This document shows, one piece after another, positions 1-5,302 of a stretch of 5,470 nt of DNA. Position 1 is the first letter of the stretch. The number at the start of each line of letters is the position of its first letter. The notes under the pieces were generated by a model. It was not told where the DNA came from, ran no database searches, and worked only from the letters and a program-made list of their open reading frames with translations. A program made the position numbers and the translations under genes. The DNA is from Spirochaetota bacterium (GTDB lineage: Bacteria; Spirochaetota; Spirochaetia; Treponematales; Treponemataceae), in NCBI GenBank assembly GCA_022704725.1, contig JAKJFV010000129.1:1-5470 (forward strand), read 5' to 3'.

Positions 1-2
1 CA

Positions 3-938
3 ACTGATATTGAGCGCAATTGCCATGGTTTTTGGGTTCTCCATTTTGCAGACACTGTTGCAGGTCACGGGGGAAACACCGCTGCAATGTCGTCTTATCT
101 ACTAGTGCACAGAGAAAAACGACTCGCTGTTGTTGTCATGACAAATCAGGCTCAGGAAATAGTCTATAATTCGTACATGATGAAGCACATCTTCGGCAGT
201 AAAGCCTATACCGTCGATTCTTCTATTGATATTACACCCTTTGAAGGAATATACAATTCATCGAGAACTATAGAGAAGGGGCATGCAAAGTTGTACAGCC
301 TATTAGCGGTTCTTTTCGCAAAAAAAGTTGACAGTACAACTCTCAGCGGATCTGCACTTGGGCAGGCGTATCTTCTTAAACCGGTTAGTGAACACTATTT
401 TATGATCGACGGACCGGACATCGGGTATGGCATTGCCTCTTTTAAAGACAAAGACGGAACTCAAATTTTCTCTGAGCCGTTTCAGGATTTTATTAAAACG
501 AGTTCCCTGTCCTTTTATGCAAGGATTTCATTATTCATCTTCTTATTTTTGGGAGCGCTCTATTGTGCTGGAAGACTGCTTGCGCAGCTCATTGCAGCCG
601 TAATACGAAGAGTAAAAAAACAAAGGCTCTCTCAGGCAGTTCATGTAATAAGCCTTACAAATACCGCCTTCTTCTCTGGGTACCTGTTAAGTTACGTATG
701 TATCCTTCTCGTTTTTGTTTCGCTCATATCTTTTCAAAGCTTCGTTGTTATTAAAATATTTACCAGTGCCGTGCTGCTTTTTACCGCTGTATATCTACTA
801 GCCCTGTTTTTATGCGGACTTCAGGCAGCAGGAACATCTGTGAAGAAAAGTACAAAGGTTTTGTTCATCGTCCATGCCTGTTCAGGTGTATTACTTCTTG
901 TGTTTACTCTTATGTACGATTTATTCCCTTTTATGTAA
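3..938 (+). CDS. Beta-lactamase-family serine hydrolase with C-terminal membrane domain, 5' end missing
   Basis: The reading frame is open from base 3, upstream of the first ATG at 87, so this is the last 311 residues of a longer gene whose start lies outside the window. Residues 21-27 read GHGGNTA. This is the HxG-type third active-site motif of class C beta-lactamase/DD-peptidase-like serine hydrolases, and the typical strand rich in V and M follows (LAVVVMTNQ). The catalytic SxxK and YxN motifs would lie in the missing part. After the hydrolase fold comes a linker with an FEGIYNSSRTIEKG stretch, then about four hydrophobic segments (fragment residues roughly 171-200, 212-244, 248-274 and 285-310). 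These indicate a membrane-anchored enzyme with its catalytic domain probably outside the cytoplasm. The substrate is unknown; peptidoglycan peptides or another ester/amide are possible. The gene converges on the AraC-type gene and ends just before a shared terminator. Family confidence is high; the specific function is not determinable. Confidence 0.85.
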   Translation, partial: TDIERNCHGFWVLHFADTVAGHGGNTAAMSSYLLVHREKRLAVVVMTNQAQEIVYNSYMMKHIFGSKAYTVDSSIDITPFEGIYNSSRTIEKGHAKLYSLLAVLFAKKVDSTTLSGSALGQAYLLKPVSEHYFMIDGPDIGYGIASFKDKDGTQIFSEPFQDFIKTSSLSFYARISLFIFLFLGALYCAGRLLAQLIAAVIRRVKKQRLSQAVHVISLTNTAFFSGYLLSYVCILLVFVSLISFQSFVVIKIFTSAVLLFTAVYLLALFLCGLQAAGTSVKKSTKVLFIVHACSGVLLLVFTLMYDLFPFM

Positions 939-993
939 AAAAAAGGCTGTATACCGTTCCTTTATTATGGTTCAGTGTACAGCCTCGTTTCTT
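937..993. terminator. Bidirectional intrinsic terminator between convergent genes
   Basis: An imperfect 10-bp inverted repeat (945-954 GGCTGTATAC with 975-984 GTGTACAGCC, one G-T pair) encloses a 20-nt loop. On the - strand the stem is followed by eight T residues (complement of 937-944), so it should stop transcripts of the AraC-type gene. On the + strand it is followed by a weaker T-rich tail (TCGTTTCTTT) and begins immediately after the serine hydrolase stop codon. Its place between two convergent genes fits a shared terminator. Confidence 0.8.
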
Positions 994-1015
994 TATCTAG
1001 CGGTTTCACTTTTTT

Positions 1016-1110
1016 CCTGCACCGGATAAAGGACCGAACGGTCCGGCCTACTCCTGCACCGGGTAGAGGACCGAACGGTCCCTCTTACTCCTGCACCGGA
1101 TAAAGGACCG
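1016..1110. repeat. 37-bp tandem repeat made of copies of the regulator's 3' coding end
   Basis: Three copies start at 1016, 1053 and 1090 with an exact 37-bp period. The first two are full length and agree at 32 of 37 positions. The third is 21 bp (1090-1110), identical to the first 21 bp of copy one, and forms the last codons of the AraC/GyrI gene on the - strand. Read on the - strand, each copy encodes V-L-Y-P-V-Q-E. Because 37 is not a multiple of three, each copy sits in a different frame. The two full copies each contain the inverted repeat GGACCGAACGGTCC (1031-1044 and 1068-1081), which could form short hairpins in the 3' untranslated RNA of the regulator. Confidence 0.85.
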
Positions 1111-2524
1111 TAATTTCCTTAGCAGGGAATGACCAGCTTTCAAGGTGCCATTCTGCCGCCCACTGGTGCCTTCCTGCCCTCGTTTTTGTTTCCTTTGCCC
1201 ATTGCTCCATAGCCGCCCATACGTTGTACTGATTCCTTTGATCGGTTTTGACGGTTCTATATAAGCCCCCTGTGAATTCTTTTTCTTTAATCTCATCATC
1301 CGTAAAAGTGAATCCTTCGGGAAGTGTTATGAGAATTTCGTGGAAAAAAGGCGGGGTCTTTGCAAATCCGCTGCCGTACATAAAAATACGGGTTTCCTCA
1401 GATTTCAAATTATACTTTTTTGCAAAACCGATAATCTTTTCCCACGCTTCCACTGCCGCTTTTTCGCTGTCGCCGCCTGTCACGCGTATGAATGCAGTTC
1501 GTAAGGGTTTTACTACCAGGGGGACGGGGCGAAGAGATGCCTGTTTTTGAGGTGCTTCCTGGACGGGCATGTATAAGTCGACTCCCCCGACATGTTCACC
1601 CTCATCGGAAAAATCAAGGTGTTCTTCAAGGTACTGCTGTCCTCCCCAGATGTACTTGCTCAGTTCCATCCATTTGTTAAACCTCTGCCATCCTCTCATG
1701 ATGTTATAACCAAGGTCTATTCCGTTTTCCCTTTTTATGGAAACAACAGCAAACATTCCTCCGTTAAGAGTTTTTCTCATGACGGAAGGGTAAGATTCAT
1801 GGAGGCCGTAATAGGGCGCATCCTGTAATGTGCTGTACAGCTCATCATCAATGGTAATGCAGACTTCGTATCCGTATATTTCATCTCCTTCGGGGTTTGA
1901 CGGGTCGGGGTTGTTAAAGCCGAATATGCGGTAGGCACTTTGTCCGTTATCATCTTTTTTGTTAAAAAGAATACCGTTTGCATCGATCCATTTTTTCATC
2001 TCTTCAAAGGCGTGTTGTTCACAATCCTTTCCAAAATACTTGAAGCATGCTGTTTTCATAGGCTCAAGTTTCTTCAACAGTTTAATATCAGGATATTCCT
2101 CAAGAAGTTTTTTATCCTGCAATTCAAAATACTCATCCATAATGTTAATCCTCCGTAAACCCTTTGGATTCTTTTCTTTTGAACAGGATTCCGCCTCATT
2201 TCTGCTCTTTTGCAGCTCGGAAGGATTTATTCCAAATTCCTCCCTGAACGAGCGGGTAAAGGCGTCTGCACTTGTATATCCGTACTTTACTGCCGCATCA
2301 AGAACCCTCAGGTCTTTTTGCGAACGCAGGTCTTCATACGCCTTTGAGAGTCTTCGTCTGCGTATGTATTCTTTTACCGTAAAGCCTGCAATAGACATAA
2401 ACATGCGGTAAAAGTTGGACATACTCATAAAAGCTTCCTGTGCAGCCTGTTCAATCGAAAATTCTTCTTCAAGATTGTTTTCAATAAACACTATGGACCG
2501 GCCGATCCTTTCGTAGTAGTTCAT
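1085..2524 (-). CDS. AraC-family transcriptional regulator with two GyrI-like effector-binding domains
   Basis: Predicted cytoplasmic transcription factor of 479 residues. Residues 1-106 form an AraC-type DNA-binding domain with two helix-turn-helix motifs. The first is around 23-43 (FSIEQAAQEAFMSMSNFYRM); the second is around 72-98, with the family hallmark GYTSADAFTRSFREEFGINP. A charged linker (107-128) leads to a first GyrI-like domain (129-323, ending VDLYMPVQE) and a second (about 328-479, ending ITVLYPVQE). Such domains bind small, often hydrophobic or cationic molecules in multidrug-responsive regulators; the ligand here cannot be told. I prefer the ATG at 2524 because MNYYERIGRSIVFIEN matches the usual family N-terminus. 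An in-frame ATG at 2542 would add six residues, and neither start has a clear Shine-Dalgarno. No obvious target operon adjoins it; it may act on itself or distantly. Its 3' end is duplicated downstream, and an internal start is described separately. Family call is firm. Confidence 0.9.
   Translation of the reverse strand: MNYYERIGRSIVFIENNLEEEFSIEQAAQEAFMSMSNFYRMFMSIAGFTVKEYIRRRRLSKAYEDLRSQKDLRVLDAAVKYGYTSADAFTRSFREEFGINPSELQKSRNEAESCSKEKNPKGLRRINIMDEYFELQDKKLLEEYPDIKLLKKLEPMKTACFKYFGKDCEQHAFEEMKKWIDANGILFNKKDDNGQSAYRIFGFNNPDPSNPEGDEIYGYEVCITIDDELYSTLQDAPYYGLHESYPSVMRKTLNGGMFAVVSIKRENGIDLGYNIMRGWQRFNKWMELSKYIWGGQQYLEEHLDFSDEGEHVGGVDLYMPVQEAPQKQASLRPVPLVVKPLRTAFIRVTGGDSEKAAVEAWEKIIGFAKKYNLKSEETRIFMYGSGFAKTPPFFHEILITLPEGFTFTDDEIKEKEFTGGLYRTVKTDQRNQYNVWAAMEQWAKETKTRAGRHQWAAEWHLESWSFPAKEITVLYPVQE
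2138..2154 (-). promoter_or_regulatory. Internal ribosome binding site and in-frame ATG within the AraC/GyrI gene
   Basis: On the - strand a GGAGG (complement of 2150-2154) lies nine bases before an in-frame ATG (2140-2138). Initiation here would give a 351-residue protein starting MDEYFELQDKK, made only of the two GyrI-like domains and lacking the DNA-binding domain. The site is stronger than anything visible at the gene's own start and lies exactly at the domain boundary. Whether it is used is not shown by sequence alone. Confidence 0.5.
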
Positions 2525-2718
2525 GACAGCATAATACCGCATTTTATATTCATTGTACCCGACTTTTTTTCCAATCTTTGCTCTTTAACACTGATAAAAG
2601 TAGTATTAAACAGGATTATGTAGAAAAGTATTACATTAGTTTAACCTGGAATGCGTCATTAGCAAGAATCGTAACATAGCATTCTCAAGTTGAATCTTTT
2701 AATAGAAGTTCTTCCTTA

Positions 2719-2988
2719 CTATATTTTTTCTATATTGATTCTATATCCGAGTGAATTTAAAACACTAGAGAATGTTCTGTAATTTATTTTCTCTGCATCT
2801 TTGCTTCTAATTTTCTGAATAATAGTTGGTGATACACCGGCTTTTTTGGCCAATGTTCTTATGGAGATATTTTCTTTTTCCATTTGCTCAAGAACAAATT
2901 CTGAAAGAAGAAAATCTGCATATTCGCGATCAAATTGTTCTCTTTCTTTAGGGTCATTATTTATATACTTATCAAATGTAGTTTCCAT
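2719..2988 (-). CDS. XRE-family antitoxin of a HigBA-like type II toxin-antitoxin system
   Basis: Predicted 89-residue DNA-binding antitoxin. Residues about 40-63 (ISIRTLAKKAGVSPTIIQKI) form a Cro/C1-type helix-turn-helix, followed by further helices typical of HigA/XRE antitoxins (YRTFSSVLNSLGY). The N-terminal 35 residues are acidic and helical. In this family the antitoxin binds and neutralises the toxin and represses the operon. I chose the ATG at 2988 because GGAGG (complement of 2998-3002) sits nine bases upstream; a longer frame from 3012 would place the start inside the toxin gene and ahead of that site. The toxin stop codon (2995-2993) lies four bases before this ATG, and the ribosome site overlaps the toxin's last codons, which suggests translational coupling. 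The gene pair is more AT-rich than the flanking regulator, consistent with horizontal acquisition. No terminator is evident after it. Confidence 0.85.
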   Translation of the reverse strand: METTFDKYINNDPKEREQFDREYADFLLSEFVLEQMEKENISIRTLAKKAGVSPTIIQKIRSKDAEKINYRTFSSVLNSLGYRINIEKI

Positions 2989-2992
2989 ATTA

Positions 2993-3382
2993 TTAAACCT
3001 CCTTATTTTCACTGTTATAAAATTCTTTTGCCTTCAAACTTTTATCTTTTTCAGTCTGCGGAAGTTTGTCAGTTCTTTTACAAAATCCGTTTGTAATGAT
3101 TATCTTTTTACCTTTTATAAAAAAGCATAAATAACGATCAGGTTTTGGTTTAAAGGCATATATTTCATCCCCTTCATTTCTGAATTTGGTTATATCCATA
3201 ATTTTTCCAAATTCTGCAATTCGTTTTACTAAGATAAAAAACTTACGTTTTTGGGATTGATTTGTTGATTCAAAGTACTCAAATGCTTGGCTATAACCAT
3301 TTGAATCATAAAACCATTCAATAGTGAAACATTTTCCTATGTAAACAACACAATTTTGTCTATCCACAATTAAAAGTACCAC
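2993..3382 (-). CDS. HigB/RelE-like toxin (Gp49/DUF891 family), start uncertain
   Basis: Predicted type II toxin, likely a ribosome-dependent mRNA interferase by family resemblance. The core runs from about residue 19 (FTIEWFYDSNG, the usual N-terminal strand of this family). It continues through helices (SQAFEYFEST...KRKFFILVKRIAEFG) to a conserved C-terminal part: GDEIYAFKPKPDRYLCFF, KKIIITNGFCKRTDKLP, then a basic helix KDKSLKAKEF. The longest frame starts at a GTG (3382) and gives 129 residues, about 18 more than the core needs. That GTG would lie upstream of the transcription start expected from the promoter described here, so the real start is probably downstream, for example the GTG at 3367. 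An out-of-frame ATG at 3332 is also discussed as a finding. Toxin precedes antitoxin, the order seen in HigBA modules. Family confidence is good; whether it is an intact, active toxin is open. Confidence 0.78.
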   Translation of the reverse strand: MVLLIVDRQNCVVYIGKCFTIEWFYDSNGYSQAFEYFESTNQSQKRKFFILVKRIAEFGKIMDITKFRNEGDEIYAFKPKPDRYLCFFIKGKKIIITNGFCKRTDKLPQTEKDKSLKAKEFYNSENKEV

Positions 3383-3401
3383 TATTATGGTACGTTGTCA
3401 A
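3373..3401 (-). promoter_or_regulatory. Promoter of the toxin-antitoxin operon with operator-like inverted repeat
   Basis: On the - strand a perfect TTGACA -35 box (complement of 3396-3401) is followed after 17 bp by TACTTT (complement of 3373-3378), a weak -10 matching three of six bases. The inverted repeat GTACCA-N6-TGGTAC (3376-3393, both arms perfect) lies across the spacer and the first bases of the -10. A bound antitoxin dimer there would block RNA polymerase, which matches the known autoregulation of such modules. The role as operator is inferred. Confidence 0.6.
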
Positions 3402-3424
3402 TTACTATGTATGCTTATTATTAA
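3395..3424 (+). promoter_or_regulatory. Possible divergent + strand promoter overlapping the TA promoter
   Basis: TTGTCA at 3395-3400 (five of six matches to the -35 consensus) is followed after 18 bp by TATTAA at 3419-3424 (four of six); a TATTAT at 3416-3421 is closer to consensus but only 15 bp away. The -35 box overlaps the - strand TTGACA of the toxin-antitoxin operon, so the two could be controlled together. The only thing downstream before the next promoter is an orphan terminator. AT-rich DNA makes chance matches easy, so this is a weak call. Confidence 0.3.
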
Positions 3425-3480
3425 TTGAGTTGAATTTCATCATACCCCGGTGAACTGTTTTTTTTATTATGTATCTTTAA

Positions 3481-3530
3481 GAAAGCTGAATTGATTGCCG
3501 TTTAGAGGGTGCTCTGTTCAGCTTTTTTTA
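3481..3530 (+). terminator. Intrinsic terminator with no gene upstream
   Basis: Perfect 9-bp inverted repeat AAAGCTGAA (3482-3490) / TTCAGCTTT (3517-3525) with a 26-nt loop, running into seven T residues (3523-3529). The form is a clear + strand rho-independent terminator, but no + strand gene precedes it before the toxin gene on the other strand. It may end a short RNA begun near 3430, or be left over from a gene displaced by the toxin-antitoxin module. It also insulates the operon downstream. Confidence 0.65.
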
Positions 3531-3601
3531 TGCCCCTTTCTTATTACTCTTATTATGCTATAAATCTTACTCAAATTAATAAAATCAATAAAAAAATTAA
3601 T

Positions 3602-3658
3602 ATAATTAATATAGACATTGACATAATTAATATGTAGTGATATATTTTAATCAGGAGG
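3602..3658 (+). promoter_or_regulatory. Promoter and ribosome site of the DUF2089 operon
   Basis: TTGACA (3618-3623), a 17-bp spacer and TATATT (3641-3646) form a near-consensus sigma-70 promoter. Expected transcription start is about 3652-3655, giving a very short leader that begins at or next to the AGGAGG ribosome site (3653-3658), six bases before the ATG. The 11-mer ATAATTAATAT occurs twice (3602-3612 and 3623-3633), exactly 21 bp apart, just upstream of and within the promoter. Spacing of two helical turns suggests a pair of regulator binding sites, though AT-rich DNA repeats easily. Confidence 0.65.
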
Positions 3659-3664
3659 TACAGC

Positions 3665-4066
3665 ATGAAGTATAAGGCTCCGGGAAAATGTCCGGTGTGC
3701 GGTGAAAAACTGAGCATAATTAAACTCGGCTGTCCTAAATGTTCAACCGTTATTGAAGGCGATTTTCATCCGTGCGAGTTCTGCAGGCTGCCGGAAGATG
3801 ATTTGTCTTTTATAAAGGTGTTCATTAAAAACAGAGGCAATATAAAAGATATTGAAAAGGAATTGGGTATTTCGTATCCGACGGTGAGGGGCAAGCTGGA
3901 CGCGGCAATTCGCTCTCTCGGCTACGAAGTAGTGTCAAAACAGGACGAGGAAGAAACTCTTCGTGAAAAAACACAAAAAGAAGAGGCAAAGAGTGCAGTA
4001 CTTGCAAAACTCTATGCCGGTGAAATATCCGCCAAAGATGCGGCAGAGCAGATAAAAGCACTGTAG
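3665..4066 (+). CDS. DUF2089-family zinc-ribbon / HTH protein
   Basis: A 133-residue cytoplasmic protein recognisable as DUF2089. It has three CxxC-type pairs (C9/C12, C23/C26, C37/C40) that could bind zinc. A helix-turn-helix follows at about residues 59-83 (NIKDIEKELGISYPTVRGKL), so it is probably a DNA-binding regulator. A charged coil (90-110) leads to a C-terminal helical pair at 111-132 (LAKLYAGEISAKDAAEQIKAL) that resembles the SHOCT-like motif at the N-terminus of the next protein. The ATG at 3665 has AGGAGG six bases upstream and a strong promoter before it. It is the first gene of a four-gene operon, and family members commonly head such operons, so it likely controls the operon, perhaps itself included. 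The biochemical signal is unknown. Family confidence is high, function only inferred. Confidence 0.88.
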   Translation: MKYKAPGKCPVCGEKLSIIKLGCPKCSTVIEGDFHPCEFCRLPEDDLSFIKVFIKNRGNIKDIEKELGISYPTVRGKLDAAIRSLGYEVVSKQDEEETLREKTQKEEAKSAVLAKLYAGEISAKDAAEQIKAL

Positions 4067-4166
4067 ACAAATATACTGATAATAGGCTGATAAAAGTCCG
4101 GAAGTCAGCATTATAAGGTTGCATTGCAAATTTGATTATTACACTTTACAAACTACGGAGTTACAT

Positions 4167-4619
4167 ATGAGTGAACAGATGAAGATTTTAGAGATGATCG
4201 AGAAGGGGCAAATATCAGCTGCGGAAGGCTTTGAGCTTATTGAGGCCTTAAAAGAAAGTGAAAAAAAAGACAGCGAAGAACAGGTGCTGCCTTCGCTGTC
4301 ATCTGAATCGCCAACAAAGAAATTTAAGTTTTTTAAGATACGGGTGACATCAGATAATAAAAGTGTTAATGTGAGTGTTAACATTCCTATGAAGCTTTTA
4401 TCGTCAATTGGAGAGGTAGCAAGCAAGGTGAGTGCGGTGATCCCCGCAGAGGCCAGACGCGAAATGGAAAAAAGCGGTGTCGACATTTCCAAGATCGATT
4501 TTCAGGAAATTATTGAAGCCCTTCTTTCCGGTACCCTTGAAGATCCTCAAATTGTAGATGTTGAAGCATGGGATGAAGAACATCAGACTACCATCAAGGT
4601 TAAAATTTATGCTGAATAA
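4167..4619 (+). CDS. SHOCT-like domain protein with C-terminal beta-rich domain (YvlB/LiaX-like N-terminus)
   Basis: A 150-residue protein without signal peptide or membrane segment. Residues 4-28 (LEMIEKGQISAAEGFELIEAL) are a SHOCT-like helical pair of the kind found at the start of YvlB/LiaX-type proteins. An acidic, serine-rich linker follows (29-52). Residues 53-150 are a domain beginning KFFKIRVTSDNKSVNVSVNIP and ending IVDVEAWDEEHQTTIKVKIYAE, a pattern seen in SHOCT-like proteins of Firmicutes. Start chosen at the ATG 4167, with GGAG (4157-4160) six bases upstream; an in-frame ATG at 4119 lacks such a site and would add a non-family leader. It lies 100 bp after the DUF2089 gene with no terminator between. 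The 3' end overlaps the next gene by 11 bases. Role unknown; a soluble partner in envelope-stress sensing is the analogy, not shown. Confidence 0.82.
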   Translation: MSEQMKILEMIEKGQISAAEGFELIEALKESEKKDSEEQVLPSLSSESPTKKFKFFKIRVTSDNKSVNVSVNIPMKLLSSIGEVASKVSAVIPAEARREMEKSGVDISKIDFQEIIEALLSGTLEDPQIVDVEAWDEEHQTTIKVKIYAE

Positions 4620-4914
4620 GTACTTCCCGGTACTCCTGGTCCGGATCCGGATCAGGAAGCCGTTTTTTAGATTAACTATTCCTCTTGCGCTCTTTGTATT
4701 TACAGAACTTCTGGACTGTGCACTCGATATTTTAGAGGCAGGACAGGTTATTTTTGCAAGAAAGCTGCAGGAAGACGAAAAACCTGCTTTTTCCGGTGTA
4801 CTTGCTGTAGTTACTGCGGTGCGTGTAATTCTTTCGGGTATTGGTACCGGAGAGAAGTTTGATCTTGTTAACGTGGAAGCCGACGGTGTTTCCATTCAAA
4901 TAAGGGTATGGTAG
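4609..4914 (+). CDS. Small protein, apparent paralogue of the preceding gene's C-terminal domain
   Basis: A 101-residue protein that I do not recognise as a named family, but its layout matches residues 53-150 of the protein before it. It opens with a basic strand and an I-P motif (LLVRIRIRKPFFRLTIPLAL versus KFFKIRVTSDN...VNIPMKLL). It closes with SGIGTGEKFDLVNVEADGVSIQIRVW versus SGTLEDPQIVDVEAWDEE...IKVKIYAE. The SHOCT-like N-terminus is missing. Residues 24-45 are hydrophobic but probably a buried helix, as in the paralogue, rather than a clear membrane span. The ATG at 4609 is preceded by AAGG at 4596-4599 and overlaps the upstream gene by 11 bases, indicating translational coupling; an ATG at 4558 in the same frame would overlap much more and is less likely. 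One base separates its stop from the next start codon. Being a real gene is well supported by context. Confidence 0.75.
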   Translation: MLNKYFPVLLVRIRIRKPFFRLTIPLALFVFTELLDCALDILEAGQVIFARKLQEDEKPAFSGVLAVVTAVRVILSGIGTGEKFDLVNVEADGVSIQIRVW

Positions 4915-4915
4915 T

Positions 4916-5302
4916 ATGAATAAACTGCTTATTAAATACATAGGAATCGTTGCCGTTTTATACATAGCTTCTGCCGTGATGAAGGGTTTAACCATACAAT
5001 CCGACGTGCATATTTTTATCTTTGCTCTGGTGATATTTGCTTCCTCGCTCATCATCAGACCTCTGCTGCTTGTTGTGCTTATGCCTTTTAATCTGTTAAC
5101 AGGAGGCATTCTTACGATCCTTGCAAATACTCTTACCATCTTGTTTTCGGATCTTTTTCTACCCTTTGTTTCTACAGGCGGTTTTCTAAACTGTGTATTA
5201 CTATCACTGCCTGTGTATCTGTTATATTTTATTATAAATACAGCTTCGCGTTCGCCCCGTCTTGCCGGATCGGATGATACAGATGTGCCGCCTGCGAATT
5301 AG
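4916..5302 (+). CDS. Phage holin family 4_2 (YvlD-like) four-helix membrane protein
   Basis: A 128-residue integral membrane protein with four hydrophobic segments at about residues 5-23, 33-55, 57-83 and 90-109. A polar, probably cytoplasmic tail (SRSPRLAGSDDTDVPPAN) follows. Features typical of the family are the IIRPLLL turn after helix two and the NLLTGGILTILANTL helix three with paired glycines and asparagines. Despite the family name, chromosomal members such as Bacillus YvlD are not known lysis proteins and usually sit in operons with SHOCT/DUF4097-type proteins, as here. The ATG at 4916 lies one base after the previous stop, with AAGGG (4902-4906) nine bases upstream. It is the last gene of the operon, and its TAG overlaps the stop codon of the TetR-type gene on the other strand. 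Family call is good; function unknown. Confidence 0.85.
   Translation: MNKLLIKYIGIVAVLYIASAVMKGLTIQSDVHIFIFALVIFASSLIIRPLLLVVLMPFNLLTGGILTILANTLTILFSDLFLPFVSTGGFLNCVLLSLPVYLLYFIINTASRSPRLAGSDDTDVPPAN

Noticed and set aside
1016..1110. Repeat array considered as a CRISPR
   Set aside because: The repeats are directly adjacent with no unique spacers, and one copy is part of a coding sequence.
1048..1299. An 83-residue - strand frame ending in VLYPVQE
   Set aside because: It lies in another frame of the AraC/GyrI gene, and its ending arises only because it reads into the second copy of the 37-bp repeat. There is no ribosome site and no family resemblance.
2543..2718. Search for the AraC/GyrI promoter in the 176 bp upstream
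   Set aside because: A TACAAT close to the start has no -35 box at a suitable distance, and other candidates were poor; no promoter is called here.
3432..3465. Possible second terminator: TTCA/TGAA followed by eight T residues
   Set aside because: The stem is only four base pairs with an 11-nt loop, too weak to call, although the T run is notable.
4916..5302. Holin as a sign of a prophage
   Set aside because: The family name is historical. There are no endolysin, structural or integrase genes nearby, and the operon context fits a chromosomal YvlD-like protein.
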